Notes under the pieces: model-generated
Database searches by the model: none
What the model was told of the DNA's origin: nothing
What the model saw: only the letters and a program-made list of their open reading frames with translations
Made by a program: the position numbers and the translations under genes
Assembly (NCBI GenBank): GCA_035570275.1
Contig: DATMNI010000182.1
Location: 24,638 to 88,637, forward strand
Direction of reading: 5' to 3'
DNA length: 64,000 nucleotides
DNA from: DATMNI01 sp035570275
GTDB lineage: Bacteria; Acidobacteriota; Terriglobia; Bryobacterales; Bryobacteraceae
In this document: one piece after another, positions 25,811-34,514 of the stretch
Numbering within the stretch: position 1 is the first letter of the stretch
Layout of the letters: every line of letters starts with the position of its first letter

Positions 25811-26539
25811 ATGCGGGCGAATTGGCTGGTCCTCTTGATTTTGCTTCCGGGCCTGGATGCGCGGGCTGCCGACGTATGTAATCCCACGGATCTGTTGGGG
25901 CCGTATGCATTCCAGCTAACCGGCTCGACGGATATCTCCGGGACGCCGAGAGCCACTGCCAGCCTGGGCCTCATCACCTTCGATGGGCGCGGCAAACTTA
26001 GTGGGACGGCATCTGCCACCTTCCGCGGGCTGCTGCTGGGGAATCCGGTGACAGGAACCTACGAGGCCAAATCGGATTGTTCGGTCACCTGGAAGTTGCA
26101 GGACGATTCCGGCGCATTCCAGAATTTCAGCGGAACGCTTTCGGCCGATGGAACCCGCGTACAATTCAGCCAGACCGACCCGGGCGGCGCCCAGCACGGG
26201 ATCATGAAGAAAACCCCCGGCACGTGCTCCGCGGCCGATCTCCAGAAGAGATATAGCTACACAGTCTCCGGCAGCACTACACCGATGCAACCAAGTGAAG
26301 TATCGCACACTGTGTCCGCCGAGGGGATCCTCGACACGGCCGAGAATGGCACCTTTACGGTAGAGAGCGACTGCTCGGTGCAATTCAAATTGACGCTTCC
26401 AGGTGGAGACGGCGAGGTGGCCGACCCTACACCAAGGAGCATGCGCGGATTTCTGGTCAATGGCGGCAAGGAAATTCTCGCCTTCCAGACTGACCCGGGC
26501 GCCATGGTTGCCGCGCGCCTCAGTTCCGACGCCAAGTGA
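25811..26539 (+). CDS. Secreted two-repeat protein of unknown function
   Basis: A 242-residue protein with a signal peptide (residues 1-20, cleavage near ARAAD). Two homologous halves of about 110 residues are visible: C-x-P-x-D-L-x-G-x-Y-x-F-Q-L-T-G-S in the first and C-x-A-A-D-L-x-K-x-Y-x-Y-T-V-S-G-S in the second. Each continues to a D-C-S-V motif (ESDCSVQFKLTLPGG in the second). The four paired Cys suggest one disulphide per half. Similar secreted proteins are frequent in soil acidobacteria, but I know no function. The start is chosen at the ATG before the signal peptide. Confidence 0.7.
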   Translation: MRANWLVLLILLPGLDARAADVCNPTDLLGPYAFQLTGSTDISGTPRATASLGLITFDGRGKLSGTASATFRGLLLGNPVTGTYEAKSDCSVTWKLQDDSGAFQNFSGTLSADGTRVQFSQTDPGGAQHGIMKKTPGTCSAADLQKRYSYTVSGSTTPMQPSEVSHTVSAEGILDTAENGTFTVESDCSVQFKLTLPGGDGEVADPTPRSMRGFLVNGGKEILAFQTDPGAMVAARLSSDAK

Positions 26540-26609
26540 AGGCATGCTGCCAGCAAGGTCTGCACTTTCTGTAACAGAACGTGCGTGTGGTACCCGGTCA
26601 ACCGACTGG

Positions 26610-27176
26610 TCACCTGGCGGTTCCCTTGGCCTTCGCCACATCGAACAACGTTGGGTAGAATTGCACGAACGTTGTGTCCACGGCGCCGTGCTCGAGGTGA
26701 CACGAATAGCAATCGGCGGTTTGCGGAATCAGCTTGCCTGACGGCTGCGAGCCTTCGAACCGGAAAAACGCCCATTTCCCGGGGAAGCGGCCCTCGTCCT
26801 TCACATGCGCTTCCATGGCGGCAAACCCGGACTGAAATCGACCGCCGGCATTGATCGATTCCCGGGAACGCGAATCCCGCAGTTCCAGAACCAGGACCGT
26901 CTTGTTCGGCCAGCGTCCGGTATCGAGGAAAGCGCGGTAAGCTGTTCGCGGAACGAATACATTGTCAAAGAGCGGATCGGCGCGCGCCGAGGATTGCGTA
27001 TATGACATGCCGAGGCCGGAACTCAAGAATACCCACTCCCGGTAATCCAGCGGCCGCATGAGTTGACCATCGGCGGTGTACCGCGGCTCGTCAGCCTTGC
27101 CGTCCCACGCCACAACCGCGGTGACCACGGCCGCGGCCAGCGCGAATCCGCCTATCGTTTTAGCGATGCCCGTCAT
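26610..27176 (-). CDS. Cytochrome P460 family protein
   Basis: A 188-residue exported protein with an N-terminal hydrophobic signal/anchor and a single haem-binding CYSCH motif at residues 156-160 near the C-terminus, as in cytochrome P460/c'-beta proteins. The preceding YREWVFLSSGLGMSY and the GKWAFFRFEG segments are typical of the acidobacterial branch. P460 enzymes oxidise hydroxylamine or bind nitric oxide. The cross-linking Lys of true P460 cannot be assigned without alignment. GGAGG lies 8 bases before the ATG. No partner genes are nearby. Confidence 0.82.
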   Translation of the reverse strand: MTGIAKTIGGFALAAAVVTAVVAWDGKADEPRYTADGQLMRPLDYREWVFLSSGLGMSYTQSSARADPLFDNVFVPRTAYRAFLDTGRWPNKTVLVLELRDSRSRESINAGGRFQSGFAAMEAHVKDEGRFPGKWAFFRFEGSQPSGKLIPQTADCYSCHLEHGAVDTTFVQFYPTLFDVAKAKGTAR

Positions 27177-27588
27177 TTCGCGTTCCTCCGGAGTATTGCT
27201 GGCCAGGAGCCAGAGGCAATGCCTCCCGGCCTGCCCTCGTCATATATTCACGCGAATCCCGGCGCCGTTGCAAGGCTGTTGAGTCTGGAACGCTGTTCGC
27301 GGCCAACGAGGGCAAGCTGGTGGCGGCTGCGGAGGCGGCTACGGAGGCGGCATCCGGCGAACGCCAAAGCGGCGGCGATTCGGGACGGGCCCGGCGGATC
27401 TACAATCCGCCGCCCGACTCCACGCGTGCGTAATCATTGCCCAATCACGTCCACGCGATCTCCAACGGCACACCGCAATGCCCACCAACAGGCGATGGCT
27501 CAAAGAGAAAACCATCGCGAGGGTCAAGCGCGGGCTGGGTGACAGACGACACAACCCGATCGGCAATTCCGCCCCAAAAAAGTTGAGC
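27177..27588. other. Intergenic stretch with one short palindrome
   Basis: About 410 bases between two minus-strand genes. Apart from the CGGCGGAT/ATCCGCCG hairpin at 27392-27412, which is the core of the dispersed repeat seen at 8998 and 59277, I see nothing functional. A plus-strand frame at 27063-27542 is Arg/Pro-rich and looks non-coding. Confidence 0.55.
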
Positions 27589-28353
27589 TCAGCCGCGGCC
27601 CACAAACGGCATCCTGGTGGCCATGACGGTCAGGAATTCGACGTTGGCGTCGAGGGGCAGATTGGCCATGTAGAGCACCGCCTCGGCCACGTGGCGAACG
27701 TCCATTCGCGGCTCCACCATCATGGTTCCGTTGGCCTGCGGTACGCCCTGGCTCATGCGCTCGGTCATCTCGGTAGCGGCGTTGCCGATGTCGATCTGGC
27801 CGCACGCGATATGGAAATTCCGGCCATCCAGAGAGATGCTCTTGGTGAGGCCGGTGATGGCGTGTTTGGTGGCGGTGTAGGGCGCTGAGTTGGGGCGTGG
27901 GACGTGCGCCGAGATGGATCCGTTGTTGATGATGCGGCCGCCCTGCGGTGTCTGGGCCTTCATCATTCGGATGGCTTCCTGCGCGCACAGGAACGCGCCG
28001 GTCAGGTTGACGCCCACGACGGCGCTCCATGCAGCGAAGCTCAGGTCTTCCATCGGAATGGCGGGGGCGTTCGAGCCGGCGTTGTTGAACAGAACGTCCA
28101 GGCGGCCGAAGGCTTCCCGGGCTTTGGCGAAGAGGGCTTTTACGGAGCCGGGATCGCTGACGTCGGACGGAACCGGCAGCACTGCGCCACCGCCCGCGCT
28201 ACCGCCAGATACCGCCATGGCAGCGGTGCGCTCCAACTCACTGGCGCGGCGACCGGCCAGCACCACCGCATAGCCGGCTGCCTGCAGCGCCAGGCTCACG
28301 GCGCGTCCGATTCCACTGCCCGCGCCGGTGACGAGGGCGACTCTGGAGTTCAT
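27589..28353 (-). CDS. Short-chain dehydrogenase/reductase
   Basis: A 254-residue classical SDR. The cofactor motif is TGAGSGIG (residues 9-16), NNAG is at 90-93, and the active site has Ser146/148, Tyr159 and Lys163 (SAPYTATKHA). The GRR after the second beta strand suggests an NADP(H) preference. The substrate is unknown. The start is placed at the ATG directly before the Rossmann strand, although the frame is open 52 codons further. It is divergent from the alanine dehydrogenase gene. Confidence 0.9.
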   Translation of the reverse strand: MNSRVALVTGAGSGIGRAVSLALQAAGYAVVLAGRRASELERTAAMAVSGGSAGGGAVLPVPSDVSDPGSVKALFAKAREAFGRLDVLFNNAGSNAPAIPMEDLSFAAWSAVVGVNLTGAFLCAQEAIRMMKAQTPQGGRIINNGSISAHVPRPNSAPYTATKHAITGLTKSISLDGRNFHIACGQIDIGNAATEMTERMSQGVPQANGTMMVEPRMDVRHVAEAVLYMANLPLDANVEFLTVMATRMPFVGRG

Positions 28354-28480
28354 GGGTTCGATTGTGGCATAACGTGTGCCATAACGCGGGCCGTGCTCGG
28401 AACGACCCAGGCTCGGCCGGCCCGGCAAAGCCGTCATCCCACGGGTGCGTGGTGGTAATCTAATGGCGGAGAAGCGGCGC

Positions 28481-29593
28481 ATGATCATCGGCGTTCCCAA
28501 GGAAATCAAAGATCACGAAACACGCGTGGGTCTGGTGCCCAGCGGGGTGGCGGCCCTGCGGGAGGCCGGCCATGAGGTGCTGGTGCAGAGCGGAGCCGGC
28601 GACGGCAGTTCGCTTACGGATGGCGAATACATGCAGGCCGGCGCGGCCATCATGCAGACCGCGGCCGACGTCTGGAACAAGGCCGGCCTGGTGGTGAAAG
28701 TCAAGGAACCGCAGACGGCCGAGTACGAATATTTCCGGCCGGGCCTCATCCTGTTTACTTATCTGCACCTGGCGCCGCTGCCCGAGCTGACCGACCGGCT
28801 GGTGGCTTCCCAGGTGAACGGGGTGGCGTACGAAACCATCAAGGAAAAGGACGGTTCGCTGCCGCTGCTCACGCCCATGAGCGAGGTGGCCGGGCGCATG
28901 TCGGTGCAGGTGGGGGCGCAGTATCTGGAGCGGCCGGCGGGCGGGCGCGGCATTCTGCTGAGCGGCGTGCCGGGAGTGGCGCCGGGCAACGTGGTGATTC
29001 TGGGCGGCGGCATCGTGGGCATCAACGCAGCCAAGATGGCGCTAGGGATGGGTGCGCACGTCACCGTCATCGACCGCAACCTGAACCGGTTGCGGGAACT
29101 GGACGACATTTTCAACGGGCAGTTGGTGACGCTGGCATCGAACGCGTGGACCATCAGCGAGAACCTGAAGACGGCCGACCTGGTAGTGGGCGCGGTGCTG
29201 ATTCCCGGAGCTTCGGCGCCACGGCTGGTGCGGCGGGAAATGATCGCCAACATGAAGCGCGGCGCGGTAGTGGTGGATGTGGCGATTGATCAGGGCGGGT
29301 GCTTCGAAACCTCACACGCCACCACCCATACCGACCCGATTTATTTCGTGGATGGGGTGCTGCACTACTGCGTCTCGAACATGCCGGCGGCGGTTCCGCA
29401 CACGTCGACCCTTGCCCTGACCAACGCCACATTTCCTTATTTGCTGGAACTGGCCAACTTCGGATTGGAGACCGCGTGCGAGCGCCACCGGGCGCTGCGG
29501 GAAGGCGTCAATACTTACCATGGGTACGTGACGTACCGCGGGGTGGCGGAATCGCAGGGACGGCAGTGGCGCGAACTGGCGGCGGTGGAATAA
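28481..29593 (+). CDS. ald: Alanine dehydrogenase
   Basis: A 370-residue NAD-dependent enzyme of the alanine dehydrogenase/PNT family, interconverting L-alanine and pyruvate plus ammonia. Seen: MIIGVPKEIKDHETRVGL at the N-terminus (with the substrate-binding Arg), the KVKEPQ loop, the LTPMSEVAGRMS motif, the nucleotide motif VVILGGGIVGINAAKMALGMGA, and DVAIDQGGCFETSHATTH with the catalytic His/Asp region. The start is taken as 28481, with GGAGAAG 6 bases upstream, giving the family's normal length; the upstream ATG at 28463 lacks a ribosome site. Confidence 0.95.
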   Translation: MIIGVPKEIKDHETRVGLVPSGVAALREAGHEVLVQSGAGDGSSLTDGEYMQAGAAIMQTAADVWNKAGLVVKVKEPQTAEYEYFRPGLILFTYLHLAPLPELTDRLVASQVNGVAYETIKEKDGSLPLLTPMSEVAGRMSVQVGAQYLERPAGGRGILLSGVPGVAPGNVVILGGGIVGINAAKMALGMGAHVTVIDRNLNRLRELDDIFNGQLVTLASNAWTISENLKTADLVVGAVLIPGASAPRLVRREMIANMKRGAVVVDVAIDQGGCFETSHATTHTDPIYFVDGVLHYCVSNMPAAVPHTSTLALTNATFPYLLELANFGLETACERHRALREGVNTYHGYVTYRGVAESQGRQWRELAAVE

Positions 29594-29604
29594 GGGAATC
29601 GGCG

Positions 29605-30114
29605 TTAACCGAGGGTCGAAAAGAGATCGCGCAACGAGATCGAGATGCCCGGCGCAGTCAAAGATCCCGTTAGCGGGACCTCCACGGGCCGGGCGCCCTT
29701 GCGGAATTCCCAGGCGCGGGGACCGTCCGGATCGACGATCCAGACAGTCTCGACTCCCCAGTCGTGGTAGTCCTCGCATTTGGCGATGACAGCGCTGAGG
29801 CGGTCATCGGGCGACAGAATTTCGATGCAGAGGTGGACGGGTACGGTGGGATACGGCCTCTGGATTCGGTCGCGATGCTGGACGATCAGGTCCGGTACGA
29901 GGTATTTGCCCGTTCGAATCTGGACGGTGACTTCCGAGCCCGCCTTATACTGTGGGAAGCCCTGAGTGATCAGCATGTAAAACTGACCCTGGATCGAGCC
30001 ATGATCCCAAGTAGGCATAGATTTCTGGTAAAGAACGCCGTCGACGTAGTCGCAGGCAGGCTTATAGGTTGTAGACAGGTATTCTTCCACTGGAACCAGT
30101 GCTGCGGTCGCCAT
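29605..30114 (-). CDS. Uma2 (DUF820) family endonuclease-like protein, copy 1
   Basis: A 169-residue protein of the Uma2 family, which has the PD-(D/E)XK restriction-endonuclease fold. Core: VPVEEYLSTTYKPACDYVDGVLYQK, YLVPDLIV, HLCIEILSPDDRLSAV, then KCEDYHDWGVETVWIVDPDG. The Asp of PDL and the Glu-Ile-Leu-Ser segment supply the likely metal site. The biological role is unknown. It lies 38 bases downstream of a second, frameshifted copy; the two share nearly identical C-terminal halves, indicating tandem duplication. Confidence 0.88.
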   Translation of the reverse strand: MATAALVPVEEYLSTTYKPACDYVDGVLYQKSMPTWDHGSIQGQFYMLITQGFPQYKAGSEVTVQIRTGKYLVPDLIVQHRDRIQRPYPTVPVHLCIEILSPDDRLSAVIAKCEDYHDWGVETVWIVDPDGPRAWEFRKGARPVEVPLTGSLTAPGISISLRDLFSTLG

Positions 30115-30152
30115 ACGTCCCCATGATACCTCAACTGCGCCCAGGCGTGCGG

Positions 30153-30700
30153 CTAAAGGACGGAAAAGAGCCCGGGAAGGGAGATCGAGATGCCGGGCGC
30201 GGTCAAAGATCCCGTCAGCGGGATTTGCTTTGGCCGCTGGCCTTTGCGGTACTCCCACGCGCGGAGGTTCTCGGGATCGATGATCCAGACCGTCTCGACT
30301 CCCCAGTCGTGATAGTCCTCGCACTTGGCGAAGACCGCTCTGGTCAGGTCCTCAGGCGAAAAGATCTCGATGCAGAGGTGGACGGGCTCGGTGGGATACG
30401 GGTCCTGGATGTGGCTGCGATCCTGGTGCCCCTCCGGCACCCACCACAAACAGACCGACAGGTCCGGCACGAGATACTTCCCCGACCGAATCTGGACGGT
30501 CAATTCAATAGCAGGTTCAAATCCAGGGCAGTCGCGCATGATGAAACCGCCCAGGTGTGCCTGGATTGTGCCGTGGTTATGGTTGGCCCAGGCTTTCTGG
30601 TACAGAACGCCGTCGATGTAGTCGCAATTCGGCCTATCGGTACGGCGGAATACTCTTCAACGGAAACCAGTTCAACGGAACCCAGCGGTCGCGGCGCCAT
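30153..30700 (-). pseudogene. Uma2 family gene, copy 2, frameshifted
   Basis: The 5' end reads MAPRPLGSVELVSVEEYS, corresponding to the EEYLS segment of copy 1. The frame then shifts near 30640 and continues TDRPNCDYIDGVLYQKAWAN through YLVPDLSVCLWWVPEG to KCEDYHDWGVETVWIIDPEN and the stop at 30153. A 9-residue insertion is present after PDL compared with copy 1. As read, a full-length product cannot be made; an internal ATG at 30539 would give only 128 residues without the EEY-DYIDG helix. A sequencing error is a possible alternative. Confidence 0.7.
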
Positions 30701-30746
30701 GAGTCGATAGTAGCGCGAACCTGCCCCGGTGGAGTAAGCTTCGGAC

Positions 30747-31922
30747 ATGCCGGCAATCGAAGGCGTGGAGGCGGCGCCGAAACCGCTGACCTCGCTTACC
30801 GAAGACGAAAGGCTCTTCCAGACTACCGTCCGCAGGTTTGCGCGGGAGCAGATCCGGCCGTACGTCCGGGAAATGGACGAGGCTGGGGTCTTCCGCAAAG
30901 ACATCATCAAGCAGTTTTTCGAGATGGGCCTGATGGGCATTGAGATCCCCGAGGAACATGGCGGGCAGGGCGGGAGTTTCTTCCAGGCCGTTCTGGCGGT
31001 GGAGGAACTCTCGGCGGTGGACCCGTCGGCGGGCGTCATCGTGGATGTGCAGAACACCATCTGTAATAACGCGCTGATGAAGTGGGCGACGGCGGCGCAG
31101 AAGGCCCGGTACCTGCCCCGGCTGGCGGCCGACACGGTAGCGTCGTACGCGTTGTCGGAAGCCGGATCGGGTTCCGACGCCTTTGCCATGGCGACGCGCG
31201 CCGAGGATCGCGGCGACCACTTCCTGCTGACCGGGCGCAAGCTGTGGATCACCAATGCGGCGGAGGCCGGCTTCTTCCTGTTGTTCGCCAACGCCAGGCC
31301 GCTAGACGGCTATAAGGGCGTGACGGCCTTCCTGATCGAGCGCGAGTTTCCGGGGTTCCAGGTGGGCAAGAAGGAGGACAAGCTGGGGCTGCGGGCTTCG
31401 TCCACCTGTGAGCTGATTCTGGACAACTGCCGGGTGCCGCGCGAAAACGTGATGGGCGAGGTGGGCAAGGGCTACAAGATCGCCATTGAGACGTTGAACG
31501 AGGGGCGCATCGCCATCGGGGCGCAGATGATTGGTCTGGCGCGCGGGGCGCTGGAACATGCGGTAGCCTATGCCAGGGAGCGCAAGCAGTTCGGCAAGGC
31601 CATCGGCGAGTTTCAGGGCGTGCAATTCGAACTTGCTAAAATGGCGGTAGAGGTGGAAGCGGCACGGCTGCTGGTATACAACGCGGCGCGGCTGAGGGAT
31701 GCCGGGTTGCCATTCCTGACGGAAGCGGCGATGGCCAAGTACTACTCTTCGGAAATTGCGGAGAAGGTGGCTTCGAAGGCCATCGAGGTTCATGGCGGCG
31801 TGGGAATCACCAAGGATTATCCCGTGGAAAAGCTCTACCGGGACGCCAAGATCGGGCGTATCTACGAGGGGACCAGTAATATTCAGCTTTTAACGATCGC
31901 CAAGAAACTGCTTGGGAAGTGA
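30747..31922 (+). CDS. Acyl-CoA dehydrogenase
   Basis: A 391-residue FAD flavoenzyme introducing the alpha-beta double bond into acyl-CoA. Signatures: YALSEAGSGSDA, LTGRKLWITNAAEAG, QFGKAIGEFQGVQFELA, and the C-terminal IEVHGGVGITKDYPVEKLYRD segment followed by IYEGTSNIQ, with the catalytic base Glu near residue 374. The catalytic Glu position and overall sequence resemble short/branched-chain acyl-CoA dehydrogenases. GGAG precedes the ATG. A secreted LolA-like gene follows 24 bases downstream and may be cotranscribed. Confidence 0.94.
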   Translation: MPAIEGVEAAPKPLTSLTEDERLFQTTVRRFAREQIRPYVREMDEAGVFRKDIIKQFFEMGLMGIEIPEEHGGQGGSFFQAVLAVEELSAVDPSAGVIVDVQNTICNNALMKWATAAQKARYLPRLAADTVASYALSEAGSGSDAFAMATRAEDRGDHFLLTGRKLWITNAAEAGFFLLFANARPLDGYKGVTAFLIEREFPGFQVGKKEDKLGLRASSTCELILDNCRVPRENVMGEVGKGYKIAIETLNEGRIAIGAQMIGLARGALEHAVAYARERKQFGKAIGEFQGVQFELAKMAVEVEAARLLVYNAARLRDAGLPFLTEAAMAKYYSSEIAEKVASKAIEVHGGVGITKDYPVEKLYRDAKIGRIYEGTSNIQLLTIAKKLLGK

Positions 31923-31946
31923 GTTCGTCTCAGGAGTGAGGGAAAA

Positions 31947-32708
31947 ATGCGTGTAACCGTTCTTTGCGCCGCACTGGCGGCTCTTGGTATGCCCATGTGG
32001 GCCGCCGATGACGTCAACGCGGATGAAATCATCAAGAAATTTGCCGCCAAGGAACTGGAGTTCCTCCAGGCGCGCAACAACTATACGTACCGGCAGAGCG
32101 TGAAAATGGAAGAGGTGGAAGGCGGCGGAAAGTGGGAAGAGGTGGCGGACATTATTTTCAGTCCCGAGGGCAAACGCATGGAAAAGGTGGTCTACGCGCC
32201 GGTCATTTCGCTCCATCACATCGGCTTGACACCCGAAGACATACAGGACCTGCGCAACGTGCAGCCGTTCGTCCTTACCACGCCTGAGATCGCGGATTAC
32301 GATATCCATTACCTGGGCCGCGAGAAGATCGATGAAGTCGGCTGCTACACCTTTTCGGTGAAAGCCAGGAAAATGGTCAAAGGCAAGCGCTACTTCGAAG
32401 GCGAGATCTGGGTGGACGACCGCGATTTGCAAATTGTGAAGACCTACGGCAAGGGCGCCGGCCTCAACGCCCAAAACCAGGCATTCCCCAAATTCGAGAC
32501 CTACCGCGAGCAGATCGACGGCAAATACTGGTTTCCCACCTACACCCACGCCAGCGACACACTGCACTTCAAGGACGGCCAGAACGTGCCCATCCGGATG
32601 ACCGTCAAATACCAGGATTACAAGCATTACGAAGGCCGGTCGACGATCAAGTTCGGCGATGTGGTGGAGGAAGGCAAGACGCCGCCGGCGGCGACGAAGA
32701 AGCAATAG
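31947..32708 (+). CDS. Exported LolA-like/outer-membrane lipoprotein-sorting-type protein
   Basis: A 253-residue protein with a signal peptide (residues 1-19, cleavage after MWA) and a beta-rich body (GEIWVDDRDLQIVKTYG, KYWFPTYTHASDTLHF) similar to LolA/LolB-type lipoprotein-binding folds common in acidobacteria. The segment VSLHH-like VISLHHIGLTPEDIQDLRN and repeated charged residues have no known motif. It lies 24 bases after the acyl-CoA dehydrogenase. Function not established. Confidence 0.65.
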   Translation: MRVTVLCAALAALGMPMWAADDVNADEIIKKFAAKELEFLQARNNYTYRQSVKMEEVEGGGKWEEVADIIFSPEGKRMEKVVYAPVISLHHIGLTPEDIQDLRNVQPFVLTTPEIADYDIHYLGREKIDEVGCYTFSVKARKMVKGKRYFEGEIWVDDRDLQIVKTYGKGAGLNAQNQAFPKFETYREQIDGKYWFPTYTHASDTLHFKDGQNVPIRMTVKYQDYKHYEGRSTIKFGDVVEEGKTPPAATKKQ

Positions 32709-32709
32709 C

Positions 32710-32764
32710 GTGGGATGGACGAATCGGAGGCCGACAGACCACGGAAAACGATGGTCTGTCCCAC
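32710..32764. repeat. Palindromic intergenic unit (CAGACCA...TGGTCTG)
   Basis: CAGACCA and TGGTCTG flank a CGGAAAACGA loop, and GGGATGG/TGTCCCA words extend the outside. A related arrangement occurs at 9118-9200. It is probably another dispersed repeat or weak terminator after the LolA-like gene. Confidence 0.5.
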
Positions 32765-32788
32765 CGGGCGTGTTACTATCCCTGGTGA

Positions 32789-33019
32789 ATGCCAACGAAG
32801 ATTACTTGCACAAACAACGGTCCCATTCGCATCGAAGGCGAGTTTGAGATTCAGGATCCGGCGGGGGCCGCGTTCGGGCTGGCGGGGCGCACAGTGATAT
32901 CGCTGTGCCGCTGTGGGCACTCGGCGAACAAGCCGTTCTGCGACGGCAGCCATAACCGCGTCGGGTTTTCAGACACTGTGACCGCGCGAGAGTTGCCGCC
33001 GCCGAAACCCAAGCTGTAA
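32789..33019 (+). CDS. CDGSH iron-sulfur domain protein, 76 aa
   Basis: A small protein with the CDGSH (mitoNEET-type) 2Fe-2S motif: Cys40-x-Cys42 ... Cys51-Asp-Gly-Ser-His55, i.e. LCRCGHSANKPFCDGSH. All four ligands are present. The N-terminal half is a short beta segment (GPIRIEGEFEIQDPAG) seen in bacterial one-domain members. It presumably acts in electron transfer or cluster sensing in the cytosol. No operon partner is evident. Confidence 0.92.
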   Translation: MPTKITCTNNGPIRIEGEFEIQDPAGAAFGLAGRTVISLCRCGHSANKPFCDGSHNRVGFSDTVTARELPPPKPKL

Positions 33020-33047
33020 GCGGATGCCGGATGCTGGTGAACACACA

Positions 33048-33082
33048 ACCACCGGCCACCGACCACCGGCCACCGGCCACCG
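33048..33082 (+). repeat. Short CCACCGGCCACCG tandem repeat
   Basis: Two and a half copies of a 14-base unit made of CCACCGG/CCACCGA lie between the CDGSH gene and the efflux operon. It is simple-sequence in nature. Confidence 0.5.
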
Positions 33083-33179
33083 TTATTGACTGTCCATTAG
33101 GGCCATTGCCACGCAATTGCTACGCAAGGCGGTAACATTACCTTTTGCCGAATCGCCTTTTGGGATATAAGATCGATCT

Positions 33180-34499
33180 ATGCCAACATCTGCGCGCTAC
33201 CGTTGCCGGGCACCCATAAATCAGCCTAAGTGGTTTTTGAATCTAGGATTTATCGTTCTCGCAGCGGTATTTTTATACGGCTGCTCGAACAGCGGGGCGT
33301 CGGCTGCCGGATCGGGTGCTCCGGGCGGTGGTGGCGGCGGTGGCGGTAAGGGTGGCAAGAAGGGCATGGGCGGCGGTGACGTGCCGGTCACCGTGGCCAC
33401 AGCCGCCCAGAAGGATGTGCCGGTCGAAATTCAGGTCATCGGCAACGTGGAAGCCTACTCCACCATTACGGTAAAGGCGCAGGTGGGCGGCGAGTTGACC
33501 AAGGTTTCTTTCAATGAGGGCGACTACGTCAAGAAGGGCCAGTTGCTGTTTTCAATTGACCGCCGCCCCCTGGAAGCGGCCCTGAATCAGGCCATCGCCA
33601 ATGAATCCCGGGATGAGGCGGCGCTCGGGCAGGCCAAGGCGAATCTGGCCAAAGACACGGCGCAATCCAAGTACGCCGAAGCCCAGGCCCAACGGTATGC
33701 GGAGTTGTTCAAAGGCGGTGTCATTTCCAAAGACCAGGCGGAGCAGTTGCGCTCCAACGCCGATGCCGTGGCGCAGGCGGTGGTGGCGGACAACGCCGCC
33801 ATCGAAAGTGCCAAGGCGAATATCGGCGCCAGTAAGGCCGCCATCGACAATGCGCGCGTGCAACTTGGCTACACGGAGATCCCGTCCCCCATCAACGGCC
33901 GCACAGGAAACCTCACGGTGAAGCAGGGCAACGTGGTCATGGCCAATAGTATGGACATGATGACCATCAATGAGATCGAGCCGATCTATGTGACGTTCTC
34001 GGTTCCGGAATCCCAGTTGCCGGCTATCAAGCGGTACATGGCGCTGGGGAAACTCAAGGTGCGTTCGCGGCCGCAGGACGATCCGGGCGGCGAAGAGGCA
34101 GGTACCCTGACCTTTGTGGACAATACCGTGGATGTGACTACCGGCACCATCAAATTGAAAGGCACTTTTCCGAATACCGATCGCAAGCTGTGGCCCGGGC
34201 AGTTTGTGCGTGTGACCCTGCTCCTGACAACCCAGCCGAATGCCGTGGTAGTCCCCAATGAAGCCGTCCAGACCGGGCAGACCGGCACCTTCGTGTATGT
34301 GGTGAAGCCGGACCGGACGGTGGAATCGCGCACCGTGGTCACGGGCGCCCGCGTGGGTCAGGATATGGTAGTCGACAAGGGGCTCGAAGTAGGTGAGATT
34401 GTGGTTACCGAGGGCCAGTTGCGGCTGGCGCCCGGCAGCAAGGTCGTGGTCCGCGACCCGGGCAAAAAGGGCGGCGGCGGACGAAAGTCGCAGGGCTAA
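33180..34499 (+). CDS. RND efflux membrane-fusion lipoprotein (MdtA/AcrA-like)
   Basis: A 439-residue periplasmic adaptor. The N-terminus is a lipoprotein signal with LYGC (Cys35), followed by a Gly/Lys-rich linker. The lipoyl half-motif is VKAQVGGELTKVSFNEGDYVKKGQLLFSID. An alpha-helical hairpin spans about residues 135-225, with the second lipoyl part and beta barrel after it (SPINGRTGNLTVKQGNVV, WPGQFVRVTL). It should link two inner-membrane RND pumps to an outer-membrane channel, which is not encoded nearby. A TATAAG element lies 9 bases before the ATG. First gene of the operon. Confidence 0.93.
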   Translation: MPTSARYRCRAPINQPKWFLNLGFIVLAAVFLYGCSNSGASAAGSGAPGGGGGGGGKGGKKGMGGGDVPVTVATAAQKDVPVEIQVIGNVEAYSTITVKAQVGGELTKVSFNEGDYVKKGQLLFSIDRRPLEAALNQAIANESRDEAALGQAKANLAKDTAQSKYAEAQAQRYAELFKGGVISKDQAEQLRSNADAVAQAVVADNAAIESAKANIGASKAAIDNARVQLGYTEIPSPINGRTGNLTVKQGNVVMANSMDMMTINEIEPIYVTFSVPESQLPAIKRYMALGKLKVRSRPQDDPGGEEAGTLTFVDNTVDVTTGTIKLKGTFPNTDRKLWPGQFVRVTLLLTTQPNAVVVPNEAVQTGQTGTFVYVVKPDRTVESRTVVTGARVGQDMVVDKGLEVGEIVVTEGQLRLAPGSKVVVRDPGKKGGGGRKSQG

Positions 34500-34514
34500 G
34501 AGGGGGCGCTCGGC

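Noticed and set aside
27063..27542. 159-codon plus-strand frame before the SDR
   Set aside because: It starts inside the cytochrome P460 gene on the other strand and reads as an Arg/Pro-rich chain with no family or ribosome site.
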